Of a DNA stretch of 64,000 nucleotides, positions 1-8,411 are shown one piece after another. Every line of letters begins with the position of its first letter. The stretch's first letter is position 1. This DNA comes from Halomicrobium sp. LC1Hm (GTDB lineage Archaea; Halobacteriota; Halobacteria; Halobacteriales; Haloarculaceae): contig NZ_CP044129.1 in the NCBI RefSeq assembly GCF_009617995.1, forward strand, positions 2,046,001 through 2,110,000. Direction: 5' to 3'. The position numbers and the translations under genes are program-made. The notes under the pieces were generated by a model. That model did no database searches. It was not told the origin of the DNA and saw nothing but the letters and a program-made list of their open reading frames with translations.

Positions 1-1267
1 GCTGTTCGTCTTCTACGAGCTGCTGACGGTCGCGACGTACCCGCTGGTCACCCACGACGAGACTGACGAGGCCCGCGCGGCCGGCCGCAAGTACCTCACC
101 TACACCTTCGGGGGCGGCGTCGCGGTGCTCGCCGGGACGGTGCTGCTGTACGCGGCGACCGAAACGACCGCGTTCACGCCCGGCGGTATCGCCGAACTCG
201 CGACGACCGACCCGACGATCGCTCGCGCCATCTTCGCGCTGCTGGTGACCGGATTCGGCGTCAAGGCCGCGCTGATGCCGATGCACTCCTGGCTGCCCGA
301 CGCGATGGTCGCGCCGACGCCGGTGTCGGGGCTGCTCCACGCCGTCGCCGTCGTCAAGAGCGGCGTCTTCGGGCTCGCGCGGGTGATCCTCGACGTGTTC
401 GGCCCCGAGACCGTCGAGAGCCTGGGCGTCGGGCTCCCGCTGGCCGTCGTCGCGACGGCGACGCTCCTGATCGCGAGTATCATCGCGCTCGGCCGCGACA
501 ACCTGAAGCGCCGGCTCGCGTACTCGACGATCAGCCAGCTTTCCTACATCGTCCTCGGGCTCGCGTTGCTCAAGGAGAGCGCACTGATCGGGGGGCTCTT
601 GCACATCCCCGCCCACGCGTTCATGAAACTCACGCTGTTTTTCTGTGCCGGCGCGATCCACGTCGAGACCCACACCGACGACATCTCCGACATGGCCGGG
701 ATCGGCCGGCGGATGCCCCTGACGATGGCCGCCTTCGCCGTCGCGAGCGCGGGGATGGCCGGCATCCCCCTGCTGGCCGGCTTCGTCAGCAAGTGGTACA
801 TCGTGATCGGCGCGATCGAGGGCGGCGGGTGGTTCTTCGCCGGGGCCCTGTTGCTCTCGGGCGTGCTCAACATCGGCTACTTCTGGCCGGTCGTCTACCA
901 GGCGTACTTCGAGTCGCCCGACGATCACGACGAGAAGCCTCTCCTCAGGGGGGTCTTCGGCGGCCAGACCGCCGTCGAGACCGACGGGGGCCGTCCGGTC
1001 GAGGATGTCGACGACCACGCCGACGAGCCTGAGCCCTACGAGACCGATCACCTCGGCAAGTACGACGAAGCACACGACCACCACGGCGGGCCGCCCGAAG
1101 GTGGCTGGACCGCCGCCGGCTGGCGGGGCGGTGAGAGCACGTGGTTCATGCTCGGGCCGATCCTGGCGGCCGCCACGGGCGCGGTCGTGCTGGGGATCGT
1201 CCCCAACACCGCCGTCTTCCTGGAGATCGTCACCACCGTCGTCGAGAACGTGGGGGTGATGGCCTGA
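1..1267 (+). CDS. MnhD/MrpD-type cation:proton antiporter subunit, 5' truncated
   Basis: The window opens inside this gene; the reading frame begins at base 2 and gives 421 visible residues before TGA. The protein is polytopic and matches the proton-translocating subunit family shared by Mrp (Mnh) Na+/H+ antiporters and complex I (NuoL/M/N-like). The signature region KAALMPMHSWLPDA, followed by a conserved Lys (AVVKSG) and a helix with internal His (HIPAHAFMK), is visible in the first half. Near the C-terminus, between the last two membrane segments, lies a hydrophilic stretch rich in Asp/Glu/His (around DDHDEKP to HDHHGGPP). I do not know this as a standard part of the family. The stop codon overlaps the next start (TGATG), so the two genes are translationally coupled. 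The role is probably Na+ export driven by proton uptake in a multi-subunit membrane complex; which Mrp subunit it is (D or a D-like paralogue) is inferred. Confidence 0.85.
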   Translation, partial: LFVFYELLTVATYPLVTHDETDEARAAGRKYLTYTFGGGVAVLAGTVLLYAATETTAFTPGGIAELATTDPTIARAIFALLVTGFGVKAALMPMHSWLPDAMVAPTPVSGLLHAVAVVKSGVFGLARVILDVFGPETVESLGVGLPLAVVATATLLIASIIALGRDNLKRRLAYSTISQLSYIVLGLALLKESALIGGLLHIPAHAFMKLTLFFCAGAIHVETHTDDISDMAGIGRRMPLTMAAFAVASAGMAGIPLLAGFVSKWYIVIGAIEGGGWFFAGALLLSGVLNIGYFWPVVYQAYFESPDDHDEKPLLRGVFGGQTAVETDGGRPVEDVDDHADEPEPYETDHLGKYDEAHDHHGGPPEGGWTAAGWRGGESTWFMLGPILAAATGAVVLGIVPNTAVFLEIVTTVVENVGVMA

Positions 1268-3033
1268 TGACGGGGCTGGCGACTGTCCCGCCGGTGTTCG
1301 TCCTGCTGGCGGTCGCGCTGCTGGTGGCCGTGCTCCCCCGCCGCGTCGGTCACGGGCTGGGGGTCCTCGCGACGGGCGCGCTGGTCCCGTGGTCGCTGTC
1401 GATCTCGGCTGGCGTCTACCACGACGTGACCTTCCTCGGGTTCGACGCCGTCTTGCTGAACGTCGACGAGTTCTCGCGGCTGATGGGCCTGATCTTCGGG
1501 ATCATCGGTGCCGTGGCGGTGCTGTACTCGCTGGCCAGCGACGCCGAGCGAGTCCAGACGGCGTTCGCACTCTCCTACGTCGCGACCAGCGTCGGCGCGG
1601 TGTTTGCCGGTGACTGGCTCACACTCATCTTCTTCTGGGAGCTGATGGCCGTCACCAGCACGCTGCTGGTCTGGCACTACGGCGGCAAGGCCATCCGGGC
1701 TGGCTTTCGCTACGCCCTGCTGCACGGCCTCGGCGGCAGCCTCCTGATGGGGGCGATCCTCTGGCACTACAGCGTGGCGGGGACGTTCCTCTTTACCGGC
1801 GACGGGATCGCAGCCGGACCCGCCGCGATCCTGGCCGCGCTGGGAATCGGCGTCAACGTCGGCTTCGTTGGCCTGCACACCTGGCTGCCAGACACCTACC
1901 CGCGCCCGCACATCGCCGCCAGCGTGTTCCTCTGTGTGTTCACGACCAAGACCGGCGTCTACGGCATGTACCGGGCGTTCCCCGACGGCCACCTGCTGAT
2001 CGCCTACATGGGCGGTGCGATGGCCGTCTTCGGCGTCTTCTACGCCCTGCTCCAGAACGACATGCGGCGGCTCCTCTCCTATCACATCCAGTCACAGGTC
2101 GGGTACATGGTCGCCGGTGTCGGTATCGGATCGGTGCTCGGCGTCGGCGGGGCCTTCGCCCACGTGTTCAACCACATCCTCTACAAGGCCCTGCTGTTCA
2201 TGACTGCCGGAGTCGTCATCTACCGGACCGGCGAGGAGAGCCTGAAGAAACTCGGTGGCCTCGCCCGCGAGATGCCGGTCACGGCCGGTGCGTTCAGCGT
2301 CGCGGCCCTCTCGATCGCCGGGTTCCCCGGCTTCAACGGCTTCGTCAGCAAGGGCATCGTCATCTCGGCGAGCCACTACGACTTCAAGACGGAGGCGCTG
2401 GTCCACGTCGGCGAGTACACCGGACTTGAGTTGCTCCTCTTGCTCGGCGGCGTGGGCACGTTCATGTCGTTCATCAAGTTCGGCTACTACGCCTTCTTCC
2501 ACGGCGAGCACGACGGCGAGGTGAGAGACGCCAACCGCGGCCAGAGCGTCGCGATGGTCGTCGTCGCCGTCCTCTGTGTGGTCTACGGGCTCTACGACGC
2601 GGCGCTGTTCTCGATTCTCCCCGTCGACGTGACCGCCGAGAGCCTCGCACACCCCTACAAGACCTACACGGTACCCCACGTCGCCGAGGGCGTCGTCCTC
2701 GCAGTGCTTGGCCTCATCGGGTTCTACGCCACGAAAAAGCCCCTCTCGAAGCTCGGACGCGTGCCGGACCTGGACCGCATCTACAACCCGGCGGTGTTCT
2801 ACGGCGCGCGCGGCCTCGTCCTGGGGACGATCCGACTGTACGGCGCGGTCGACCGCGTCGCCGTCCGGACGGCGACCACCGCGACCGCCGTCGCGACCCA
2901 CCCCGAACGGGTGGCCGAACGGTTCGAGCCCAGCAATCAGGACGACGGCCCCGTGACGCTGCGGGCCGGCATCGGCCTCAGCGTCCTCGTGCTCGCGCTG
3001 TTCGTCACGGTCGGGCTGATCCTGCTGTTCTGA
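1267..3033 (+). CDS. MnhD/MrpD-type cation:proton antiporter subunit
   Basis: 588 residues from the ATG at 1267 that overlaps the previous stop; the open frame continues upstream, but the coupled ATG is the natural start. It is a second member of the complex I/Mrp antiporter-subunit family: about 14 membrane helices, the conserved GLHTWLPDTYPRPH segment near residue 200, a Lys in the following helix (TTKTGVYG), and HVFNHILYKALLF further on. Membrane helices flank a soluble loop near residues 415-425, and the C-terminal quarter is an extra hydrophilic stretch (FYATKKPLSKLGRVP onwards) followed by one last helix. Tandem D-like paralogues are usual in haloarchaeal mnh operons, where they form the membrane arm of the antiporter together with A, B, C, E, F and G subunits, presumably upstream of this window. 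The gene ends the operon here, followed by a 287-base spacer. Confidence 0.88.
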   Translation: MTGLATVPPVFVLLAVALLVAVLPRRVGHGLGVLATGALVPWSLSISAGVYHDVTFLGFDAVLLNVDEFSRLMGLIFGIIGAVAVLYSLASDAERVQTAFALSYVATSVGAVFAGDWLTLIFFWELMAVTSTLLVWHYGGKAIRAGFRYALLHGLGGSLLMGAILWHYSVAGTFLFTGDGIAAGPAAILAALGIGVNVGFVGLHTWLPDTYPRPHIAASVFLCVFTTKTGVYGMYRAFPDGHLLIAYMGGAMAVFGVFYALLQNDMRRLLSYHIQSQVGYMVAGVGIGSVLGVGGAFAHVFNHILYKALLFMTAGVVIYRTGEESLKKLGGLAREMPVTAGAFSVAALSIAGFPGFNGFVSKGIVISASHYDFKTEALVHVGEYTGLELLLLLGGVGTFMSFIKFGYYAFFHGEHDGEVRDANRGQSVAMVVVAVLCVVYGLYDAALFSILPVDVTAESLAHPYKTYTVPHVAEGVVLAVLGLIGFYATKKPLSKLGRVPDLDRIYNPAVFYGARGLVLGTIRLYGAVDRVAVRTATTATAVATHPERVAERFEPSNQDDGPVTLRAGIGLSVLVLALFVTVGLILLF

Positions 3034-3195
3034 CCGCGACACTCAGAACTCGCACCCCCGTCGAAACGGAACCGCCGACAGACGAACGCTGCCGGTCATT
3101 ATCTTCGCTGATTCTGCCGCCAACCCGCCGCTGAAGCCCGGAAACACCGTCTCAAGCAGGGCCTAATTTTCTGCTTTGATACTGGCGCAAGAGCC

Positions 3196-3203
3196 TTTAT
3201 TTA
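3196..3203 (+). promoter_or_regulatory. TATA box candidate for pilin gene 1
   Basis: The AT-rich octamer tttattta lies in a GC-rich spacer about 118 bases before the pilin ATG at 3321. An archaeal start about 25 bases downstream would give a leader of nearly 100 bases, long for a haloarchaeon. The rest of the 3034-3320 spacer shows no gene I can support. Confidence 0.45.
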
Positions 3204-3320
3204 CCCGTCGCGGGTACTCTCTGACAAGCGCGTGACCACCGGACGGCGTGTCTCGAATGGGATGTCGCGACGACATCGACGGACCGCCGCCGGCAGGCGC
3301 GCGACGAACGGAGACAACAC

Positions 3321-3818
3321 ATGGACGTGAAAGCACTTTTCGACGACGACGAGGCTGTGAGCCCGGTGATCGGTGTCATCCTGATGGTGGCCATCACCGT
3401 GATCCTCGCAGCCGTGATCGCAACGTTCGTCCTCGGGCTCGGGGACCAGATCAGCAACACCGCACCGCAAGCCAGCTTCAGCTTCGACTACACTGAAGAT
3501 GAGTCAGATGGAGACACTCTCCAAGTGACGCACAACGGTGGCGAAACGATTTCACCAAACGAGGTGAAGGGTGCCGTGAGTGGCGCACGAGATGCCGATA
3601 GCAGTGTATCATATGTAGGTGATCTGTTCGCTGCCAGCAGTTACTCGGATGTAAACGCTGGTACCAGCGACACAATCGATAAAACTCTGTTTGAGGACGA
3701 CAGTGGCAGTGAACCAGGCACTCTCGACCTCAGCGCCGCGACGGTCCGCGTCACCTACCAGCCCGCGGCGGGTGGCAACTCGGCGACGCTCGGTCGCTGG
3801 GACGGCCCGGACGCCTAA
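3321..3818 (+). CDS. Type IV pilin-like protein (haloarchaeal PilA family)
   Basis: 165 residues. The N-terminus has the archaeal type IV pilin N-domain: a short charged leader ([11 protein letters not shown]), then [15 protein letters not shown] and a hydrophobic helix to about residue 38. Proteins of this type are cut by the prepilin peptidase PibD just before the hydrophobic helix and assembled into surface adhesion filaments. The remainder is a Ser/Thr/Asp-rich extracellular head ending around residue 165. The hydrophobic N-domain is almost identical, also at DNA level, to the second pilin at 4888, while the heads are unrelated by eye. The head-coding stretch of roughly 3490-3720 is clearly AT-richer than its surroundings (many AAT, AGT, TCA, GAT codons), whereas both ends of the gene have normal GC-rich usage. 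Family membership is secure; the filament it belongs to is not. Confidence 0.85.
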   Translation: MDVKALFDDDEAVSPVIGVILMVAITVILAAVIATFVLGLGDQISNTAPQASFSFDYTEDESDGDTLQVTHNGGETISPNEVKGAVSGARDADSSVSYVGDLFAASSYSDVNAGTSDTIDKTLFEDDSGSEPGTLDLSAATVRVTYQPAAGGNSATLGRWDGPDA

Positions 3819-3828
3819 CTGACGCCGC

Positions 3829-3837
3829 TTTTTCTCT
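3829..3837 (+). terminator. T-rich terminator after pilin 1
   Basis: A run of five T followed by ctct starts 11 bases after the pilin stop, in a GC-rich context. Oligo-T tracts directly after genes are the usual archaeal termination signal. Confidence 0.45.
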
Positions 3838-3879
3838 CGCGTTCGCCCGTTATGTCAACCAAGAGGGCAACCGCCGTGG

Positions 3880-3886
3880 TTATATA
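3880..3886 (+). promoter_or_regulatory. TATA box of the HTH membrane protein gene
   Basis: ttatata stands out in the spacer. Transcription about 25 bases on would start near 3907, about 50 bases before the preferred GTG start at 3957. A TTG at 3906 in the same frame would be a leaderless alternative. Confidence 0.55.
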
Positions 3887-3956
3887 GGATCATCCCACAT
3901 TCCAGTTGTACGAAGGATGGTCGCGTGGGATTGCACCGGCTGGGGGCCGATCAACT

Positions 3957-4550
3957 GTGAGTAACGCCGACGCAGCGCAAGCGACGGGCACACACCCGAG
4001 GCTCTCGAAAGGCGAGATCTTCGAGGTGCTCCAGAACAAGCGTCGGCGCTACGTCATCCAGTACCTCCGCCGACACGGCGGCCCGGTCGAACTCGGGGAG
4101 CTGGCCGACTACGTCGCTTCGCTGGAGTACGACTGCCCACAGACCAGCGTCACGTCGACGCAGCGCAAGCGCGTGTACACGACGCTCCAGCAGACCCACC
4201 TGCCGAAGATGGACAACGCCGGCATCGTCGCCTACGACTCCGAGGACGGCGTGATCCAGACGACGCCACAGACCGAGGATCTGACGGTGTATCTGGAGAT
4301 CGTCCCCGGGGGAGAGTTCCCCTGGCGGGAGTTTTACCTCTCCTTTGGCGCGGTGAGTCTGGCGATCATCGCCACGCTGTGGGTCGGCGTGTTCCCCTTC
4401 ACGCTGGTCTCGCCGCTGGTCTGGGCGACGCTGTTCGCGACGATCCTCACCGCCGCGGCGGCTTACCACACCGTCTCCGGCCGGACGATGACGCTCACGG
4501 AGTACGGCGAGTCCGTCGAGGACTGCGACGACGAGGCCGACGAGGAGTGA
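3957..4550 (+). CDS. Membrane-anchored winged-HTH protein (DUF7344-like)
   Basis: 197 residues from the GTG at 3957; upstream codons in frame (from 3906) code for a Gly/Arg-rich stretch unlike the family. Residues 15-95 look like a winged helix domain (LSKGEIFEVLQNKRRRYVIQ, then RKRVYTTLQQTHLPKMDNAG), the form seen in the abundant haloarchaeal DUF7344 proteins. Two hydrophobic helices follow at about 120-165, then an acidic tail. The layout suggests a membrane-tethered transcription regulator. It sits between two pilin genes on the same strand and has its own TATA box, so a role in controlling them is a reasonable guess from context, not something the sequence proves. Confidence 0.7.
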   Translation: MSNADAAQATGTHPRLSKGEIFEVLQNKRRRYVIQYLRRHGGPVELGELADYVASLEYDCPQTSVTSTQRKRVYTTLQQTHLPKMDNAGIVAYDSEDGVIQTTPQTEDLTVYLEIVPGGEFPWREFYLSFGAVSLAIIATLWVGVFPFTLVSPLVWATLFATILTAAAAYHTVSGRTMTLTEYGESVEDCDDEADEE

Positions 4551-4887
4551 CGCCAGAGCGGTCTGTGACTGCGCTCGAACGACTTGCGAGCACCAGCGGT
4601 GTGTCTCAGAACAGAGTGACGGCCTACAGGCCAGAAGGGCGCTAGTCCGGAGCGATCACACCGCAGGGAGCCGTCGACGATGCCACAATCATTATCAACG
4701 GTGAAGATTGCTGCACCCCTCGATATCGGGTATCCAAGGCCCTCTTGAAGCGTTCCAGCGCGTGGTTGAACCGATAAAACGTAGACAGGGTATAAGTACC
4801 CCCGGCAGTATCGATTGAGGTAGCACCCACCGCGAGCAGGGGGGCAGGGGATGTCCCGCTCGCTGTGGACGGGTGTGCGTGATAACC
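4551..4887. other. Spacer before pilin 2
   Basis: 337 bases without a supported gene. It holds a small palindrome (ggcctacaggcc, about 4620) and a TATA-like tataagta at 4791. Base composition drops toward AT between about 4680 and 4800, as expected for a promoter region. Confidence 0.5.
4791..4798 (+). promoter_or_regulatory. TATA box candidate for pilin gene 2
   Basis: tataagta, preceded by an A-rich stretch (gataaaacg) as a possible BRE. It lies about 90 bases before the pilin ATG at 4888, so the predicted leader is about 65 bases, similar in style to pilin 1. Confidence 0.5.
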
Positions 4888-5364
4888 ATGGATCTGAAAC
4901 AGCTATTCAACGACGACGACGCGGTATCGCCTGTCATCGGTGTCATCCTGATGGTCGCCATCACGGTGATCCTGGCAGCCGTCATCGCGTCGTTCGTCCT
5001 CGGACTCGGCGACCAGACACAGACGACTCCGACCGCGAGCTTCAGCTTCGACTACGATGCTGACGACAATGAAGTCGCCATCACCCACGACGGTGGTGAC
5101 CCTATCGCAGCATCCGAGCTGTATGTCCGCGGTACGACTGATAGTGGTAGTGGCGGTACAGATCTCTCAGGAGACAATGGTAACTGGAAATCAGGTAATC
5201 CTAGTGGTGCCGTCTCTGGATCGAACTCTGAGGTAGTTGCAGGAGACAGTGCGACAGTAGATATCGAGGATGGTTTCCAAGCGTGGGAACTTAATGTCGT
5301 CTACATCTCGGACGAAGGCGATAGTTCCACTACGCTGTCCTCGGACAGCGGCTCCAACGCCTAA
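4888..5364 (+). CDS. Type IV pilin-like protein (haloarchaeal PilA family), second copy
   Basis: 158 residues from the ATG at 4888. A GTG 15 bases upstream is in frame, but the ATG gives the same leader as pilin 1 (MDLKQLFNDDD against [11 protein letters not shown]). The pilin N-domain [15 protein letters not shown] and hydrophobic helix are nearly identical to the first copy, differing by a few conservative changes. The mature head (from about residue 45) is Gly/Ser/Asp-rich and not alignable with the first pilin beyond its first residues (ASFSFDYD). Codons between roughly 5085 and 5340 are AT-richer than the genome around them. The two genes look like paralogues with a conserved assembly domain and exchanged or fast-evolving exposed parts. 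An oligo-T tract follows the stop. Confidence 0.85.
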   Translation: MDLKQLFNDDDAVSPVIGVILMVAITVILAAVIASFVLGLGDQTQTTPTASFSFDYDADDNEVAITHDGGDPIAASELYVRGTTDSGSGGTDLSGDNGNWKSGNPSGAVSGSNSEVVAGDSATVDIEDGFQAWELNVVYISDEGDSSTTLSSDSGSNA

Positions 5365-5384
5365 CGACCGCGCTCTTTCCTCCA

Positions 5385-5390
5385 TTTTTT
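5385..5390 (+). terminator. Oligo-T terminator after pilin 2
   Basis: Six T residues 20 bases after the stop of pilin 2, in otherwise GC-rich sequence. Confidence 0.45.
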
Positions 5391-5454
5391 CGACCGGTGA
5401 GCGACGGCGCTGTCCACGACAGCTTTATTTCCCGTGTCGCACTGCCGTGATACG

Positions 5455-5943
5455 ATGGACGTAGACCGGGCCGTCGTCTGGGGAGTCGTCGGGCTCGTCG
5501 TGGTGACGACGCTCGTCTCCGGGCCGCTTGTGGGGGCCGTCGATCTGACGAGCGAGGCCGAGACGCCCGCGTACGGTTCGGGATCGGTCACGGTCGAGTC
5601 GGCGTCGCTGCCAGAGCGGGCGACGCTGACGGCGGGGCGGTTCGGAGCCGGCGAGTACACGCTCCGGGTGCCCGACGCGACCGTGGCGATCACCGCCGTC
5701 GAGGGCCGGCCGTTGCTCGTCTACCGGCTGGAGATCGACGAGCGCGGGTACACGCGGTCGACGACGCACTTCCTCTCGACGGAGAGCGTCGGCTCGTACA
5801 CGGCGTCGATGTCCGACGACACGTTCCCGCCGGACACGGTCAACCGGACGAGCTACGAGGGCCGCCTGCAGGTGGTCGTGCGCGCGAACGACACCAGCCG
5901 GGTCGTCGCCGAGCGCTCGACGACGGTGGAGGTGATCGAGTGA
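5455..5943 (+). CDS. Secreted or membrane-anchored protein of unknown function
   Basis: 162 residues from the ATG at 5455; an ATG 21 bases upstream would add a short polar peptide ahead of the hydrophobic segment. An N-terminal hydrophobic helix (about residues 8-30, VVWGVVGLVVVTTLVSGPLV) is followed by a soluble beta-rich domain with many Thr/Val/Ser and possible N-glycosylation sequons (NRTS, NDTS). This fits an exported, helix-anchored domain on the cell surface. I do not recognise the family. Its stop codon overlaps the start of the next gene (GTGA), so it is translationally coupled to a large polytopic membrane protein and the two products probably work together. Confidence 0.7.
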   Translation: MDVDRAVVWGVVGLVVVTTLVSGPLVGAVDLTSEAETPAYGSGSVTVESASLPERATLTAGRFGAGEYTLRVPDATVAITAVEGRPLLVYRLEIDERGYTRSTTHFLSTESVGSYTASMSDDTFPPDTVNRTSYEGRLQVVVRANDTSRVVAERSTTVEVIE

Positions 5944-7805
5944 TCGACCGCGAGTCGAGGACGCGCGTTGGCGGGCTGTCCTCCCGGTTCCTCTTTGGCG
6001 ACCGCGTCGGGCTACTCGTCTTTCTCGGGAGCCTCTGTCTGTTTCTGGCGCTGTGGCGCACGGCCTTTCTGATCAACGATACCTACACGATCGCCAACGG
6101 GCTGGCCGCCGTCGCCGACGGCAATATCGCGCTGACGGACCCGGAGTACGGCTCGCTCCGGTCGCCGGGGACGAACTTCTACGACGGTTCGACGTACTCG
6201 CGCAACTACGGCGTGATCGTCCTCGCGCTGCCGTTCCTCGCTGCCCTCCGCGGGATCGAGGCCGTCGCCGACCTCCCCGTCGCGCTGGTGGCGGTGTGGT
6301 CGCTGCTGGTGTACGGAACGATCCTCGTCGCCGGCCGGCAGTTCGGCCGCGAGCGCCTCGCACGGCTCGGCGGCGGCTGCGTCGTCGCCGCGGTGTTCCT
6401 GCTCAACGTCGCGCTGGTCCGGCCGATCGATCCGGTCCCACACCACCAGCTCGCCTTGCAGTTGGGACACGCGACTGGCGGTGCCTTCGTCGGCACGCTC
6501 GCGTATCGCCTCGTTTCGTTCACCGACGGTCGACGGCGTGGCGTCGTCGCCGCCGTCGCAGTCGTGGGTGGGACGCCCCTGGCGTTCTGGGCGACCGTCC
6601 CCAAGCGCCACGTCGTCACGGCCGCAGTTGCGCTGGCGGTCGCTCTGGGACTCGCCTACAGCCGCGACGCCGAGCGCGACTGGGCCTTCGAGTCGCGAGC
6701 GGTCTGTTACGCGCTGCTGGCGCTGTTGGCGTGGATTCACGCGCCAGAGGCGCTGGTACTGTTCGTCCCGTTCGTGCTCGTCGACGTGGCGACGGCACCG
6801 GACAACGGCCCGCGAACCCTGGGTGTGCTCGGCGGGGTCTTCCTGCTGGCGCTCGTCCCGCTGTTGGTGACGAACACGCTCATCACCGGCGATCCGCTGA
6901 CCGTCCCTCGAATGCTCCGGACCGTCGGCCAGGGGAGCGACATCTCGCTCACCGGCGAACTGGCCTCGGGTGACGGGTCTGGTGGCAGTGACACGACGAT
7001 CCTCCCGCGATTCGTACGCGTCGGAATCGTCCTCGTGCAGTCCGCGGTAGAGCCACTGACGAAACTCCTCGGACTCGTTCGGGGCGGGATCCACTCGCTC
7101 CAGACCGACCCGACAGCCGCCTATCGAACGCTCGTCCGGAGCGGATACATCCCGGAGGTCGCGAACAGCGCTGAGGGGACTCCAGAGGCGAACCTCTCAC
7201 TGCTGGAATCGTCGCCGGTTCTCGCGACGGTTGCGGCAGCGGTTTCGACCAGCCTCGTCGCGATCGAACGCGCAGTCGAGCGGCGATCGCTTCCCAGTGG
7301 GGTTACGCCCGCCGACGCGTTCCTCGCGCTCGCCGCCGTTGCGCTGACGCTCGTGTACATCGGTTCACTCCCGCTCCACGCTCAGGTGACCGTTCGGTAC
7401 CTGTTCCCCGTCGCTCCCATCCTCGTCTGCCTCGCCGTGAGGCTCCCACCGATCGGGCGAGCACTCGACGCCCACTGGCGGACGGTGCTCTGGAGCTGGA
7501 GCGCTGGCGTGCTGATCGGCGGCCAGCTCGTCCTCGTCGCGCTCGTCGCGCTCGACGTGGGCCGTGCCGAAGCGTTCCAGTTCCACGCCGTCCTCGCTCT
7601 CGCCGTGGCGCTGGCTCTGGGCAGCTGGTCGTTGCTGTCGGTCGCGAGCGACCGCTTCGACAGAGTCGGCGCGGCACTGTTCGGGCTGGCGCTCGCGGCG
7701 TCGACGGCGTTCGTCGCGTTCACAGCGGTGGAGTACTTCGGCCTCGGTGGCGCACACGCCCTGCCGATGGTGCGCGCACTGGCCGACGCGATCCCGCTCC
7801 GTTGA
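5940..7805 (+). CDS. Large polytopic membrane protein, possibly GT-C-like
   Basis: 621 residues starting at GTG 5940, inside the previous stop. There are about 12 membrane helices separated by short loops and a larger extracytoplasmic loop at about residues 340-420. After the first helix comes a loop with NDTYTIANGLAAVADGNI, then YSRNYG. This resembles the first loop of GT-C glycosyltransferases of the ArnT/PMT type, where acidic residues bind the lipid-linked sugar. I cannot point to a diagnostic Asp-Asp or Asp-Glu pair, so function is open. The coupling to a small exported protein suggests an envelope role, for example glycan transfer to or handling of a surface protein. Confidence 0.6.
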   Translation: MIDRESRTRVGGLSSRFLFGDRVGLLVFLGSLCLFLALWRTAFLINDTYTIANGLAAVADGNIALTDPEYGSLRSPGTNFYDGSTYSRNYGVIVLALPFLAALRGIEAVADLPVALVAVWSLLVYGTILVAGRQFGRERLARLGGGCVVAAVFLLNVALVRPIDPVPHHQLALQLGHATGGAFVGTLAYRLVSFTDGRRRGVVAAVAVVGGTPLAFWATVPKRHVVTAAVALAVALGLAYSRDAERDWAFESRAVCYALLALLAWIHAPEALVLFVPFVLVDVATAPDNGPRTLGVLGGVFLLALVPLLVTNTLITGDPLTVPRMLRTVGQGSDISLTGELASGDGSGGSDTTILPRFVRVGIVLVQSAVEPLTKLLGLVRGGIHSLQTDPTAAYRTLVRSGYIPEVANSAEGTPEANLSLLESSPVLATVAAAVSTSLVAIERAVERRSLPSGVTPADAFLALAAVALTLVYIGSLPLHAQVTVRYLFPVAPILVCLAVRLPPIGRALDAHWRTVLWSWSAGVLIGGQLVLVALVALDVGRAEAFQFHAVLALAVALALGSWSLLSVASDRFDRVGAALFGLALAASTAFVAFTAVEYFGLGGAHALPMVRALADAIPLR

Positions 7806-7841
7806 CGACGGGTTTTTGTGCTGGCTCGAAGTACCGCCGAC

Positions 7842-8411
7842 ATGGATCAGCTCAAACAGTCGCTGTTGGATGCACCTATCATCGAGAAGGACGGATATCA
7901 CTACTTCGTGCATCCGATCAGCGACGGCGTCCCGATGCTGCGTCCTGAACTGCTCCGCGAGATCGTCATCAAGATCATTCGGAAAGCCGAGCTCGAAGAC
8001 GTCGACAAGATCGTCACACCGGCCGCGATGGGGATCCACATCTCCACTGCGGTCTCGCTGATGACGGACATCCCCCTCGTCGTCGTCCGCAAGCGCCAGT
8101 ACGGCCTCGACGGCGAGGTGTCGCTCTCGCAGGTCACCGGCTACTCGGAAAACGAGATGTACGTCAACGACGTCTACGAGGGCGACCGCGTGCTCGTGCT
8201 CGACGACGTGCTCTCGACCGGCGGCACGCTGGCCGCGCTCACGGGCGCGCTCGAAGACATCGGCGCGGACATCTGTGACATCGTCTGTGTCATCAAGAAA
8301 GAGGGCGGAGAGAACAAGCTCGCAGACGACGGCTACCACGCGAAGACGCTCATCAACGTCGACGTCGTCGACGGCGAGGTCGTCGTGGTCGACGAGTACG
8401 GCGACGACTAA
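7842..8411 (+). CDS. hpt: Hypoxanthine/guanine phosphoribosyltransferase
   Basis: 189 residues. Purine salvage enzyme that joins hypoxanthine or guanine to PRPP giving IMP or GMP. The PRPP-binding loop is clear near residues 117-130 ([14 protein letters not shown]), and the protein has the archaeal Hpt layout: N-terminal [19 protein letters not shown], then [10 protein letters not shown] near residue 63 and VVVRKRQYG near 83. The length is normal for the archaeal family, which is distinct from bacterial HPRT and related to adenine/xanthine PRTases. The ATG at 7842 is chosen over an upstream GTG because it gives the family N-terminus. The previous gene stops 36 bases upstream. Confidence 0.93.
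   Translation: MDQLKQSLLDAPIIEKDGYHYFVHPISDGVPMLRPELLREIVIKIIRKAELEDVDKIVTPAAMGIHISTAVSLMTDIPLVVVRKRQYGLDGEVSLSQVTGYSENEMYVNDVYEGDRVLVLDDVLSTGGTLAALTGALEDIGADICDIVCVIKKEGGENKLADDGYHAKTLINVDVVDGEVVVVDEYGDD

Noticed and set aside
3230-3326. Short leader peptide before pilin 1 (GTG to TGA overlapping the pilin start)
   Set aside because: Arg-rich, no equivalent before pilin 2; too weak to report as a gene.
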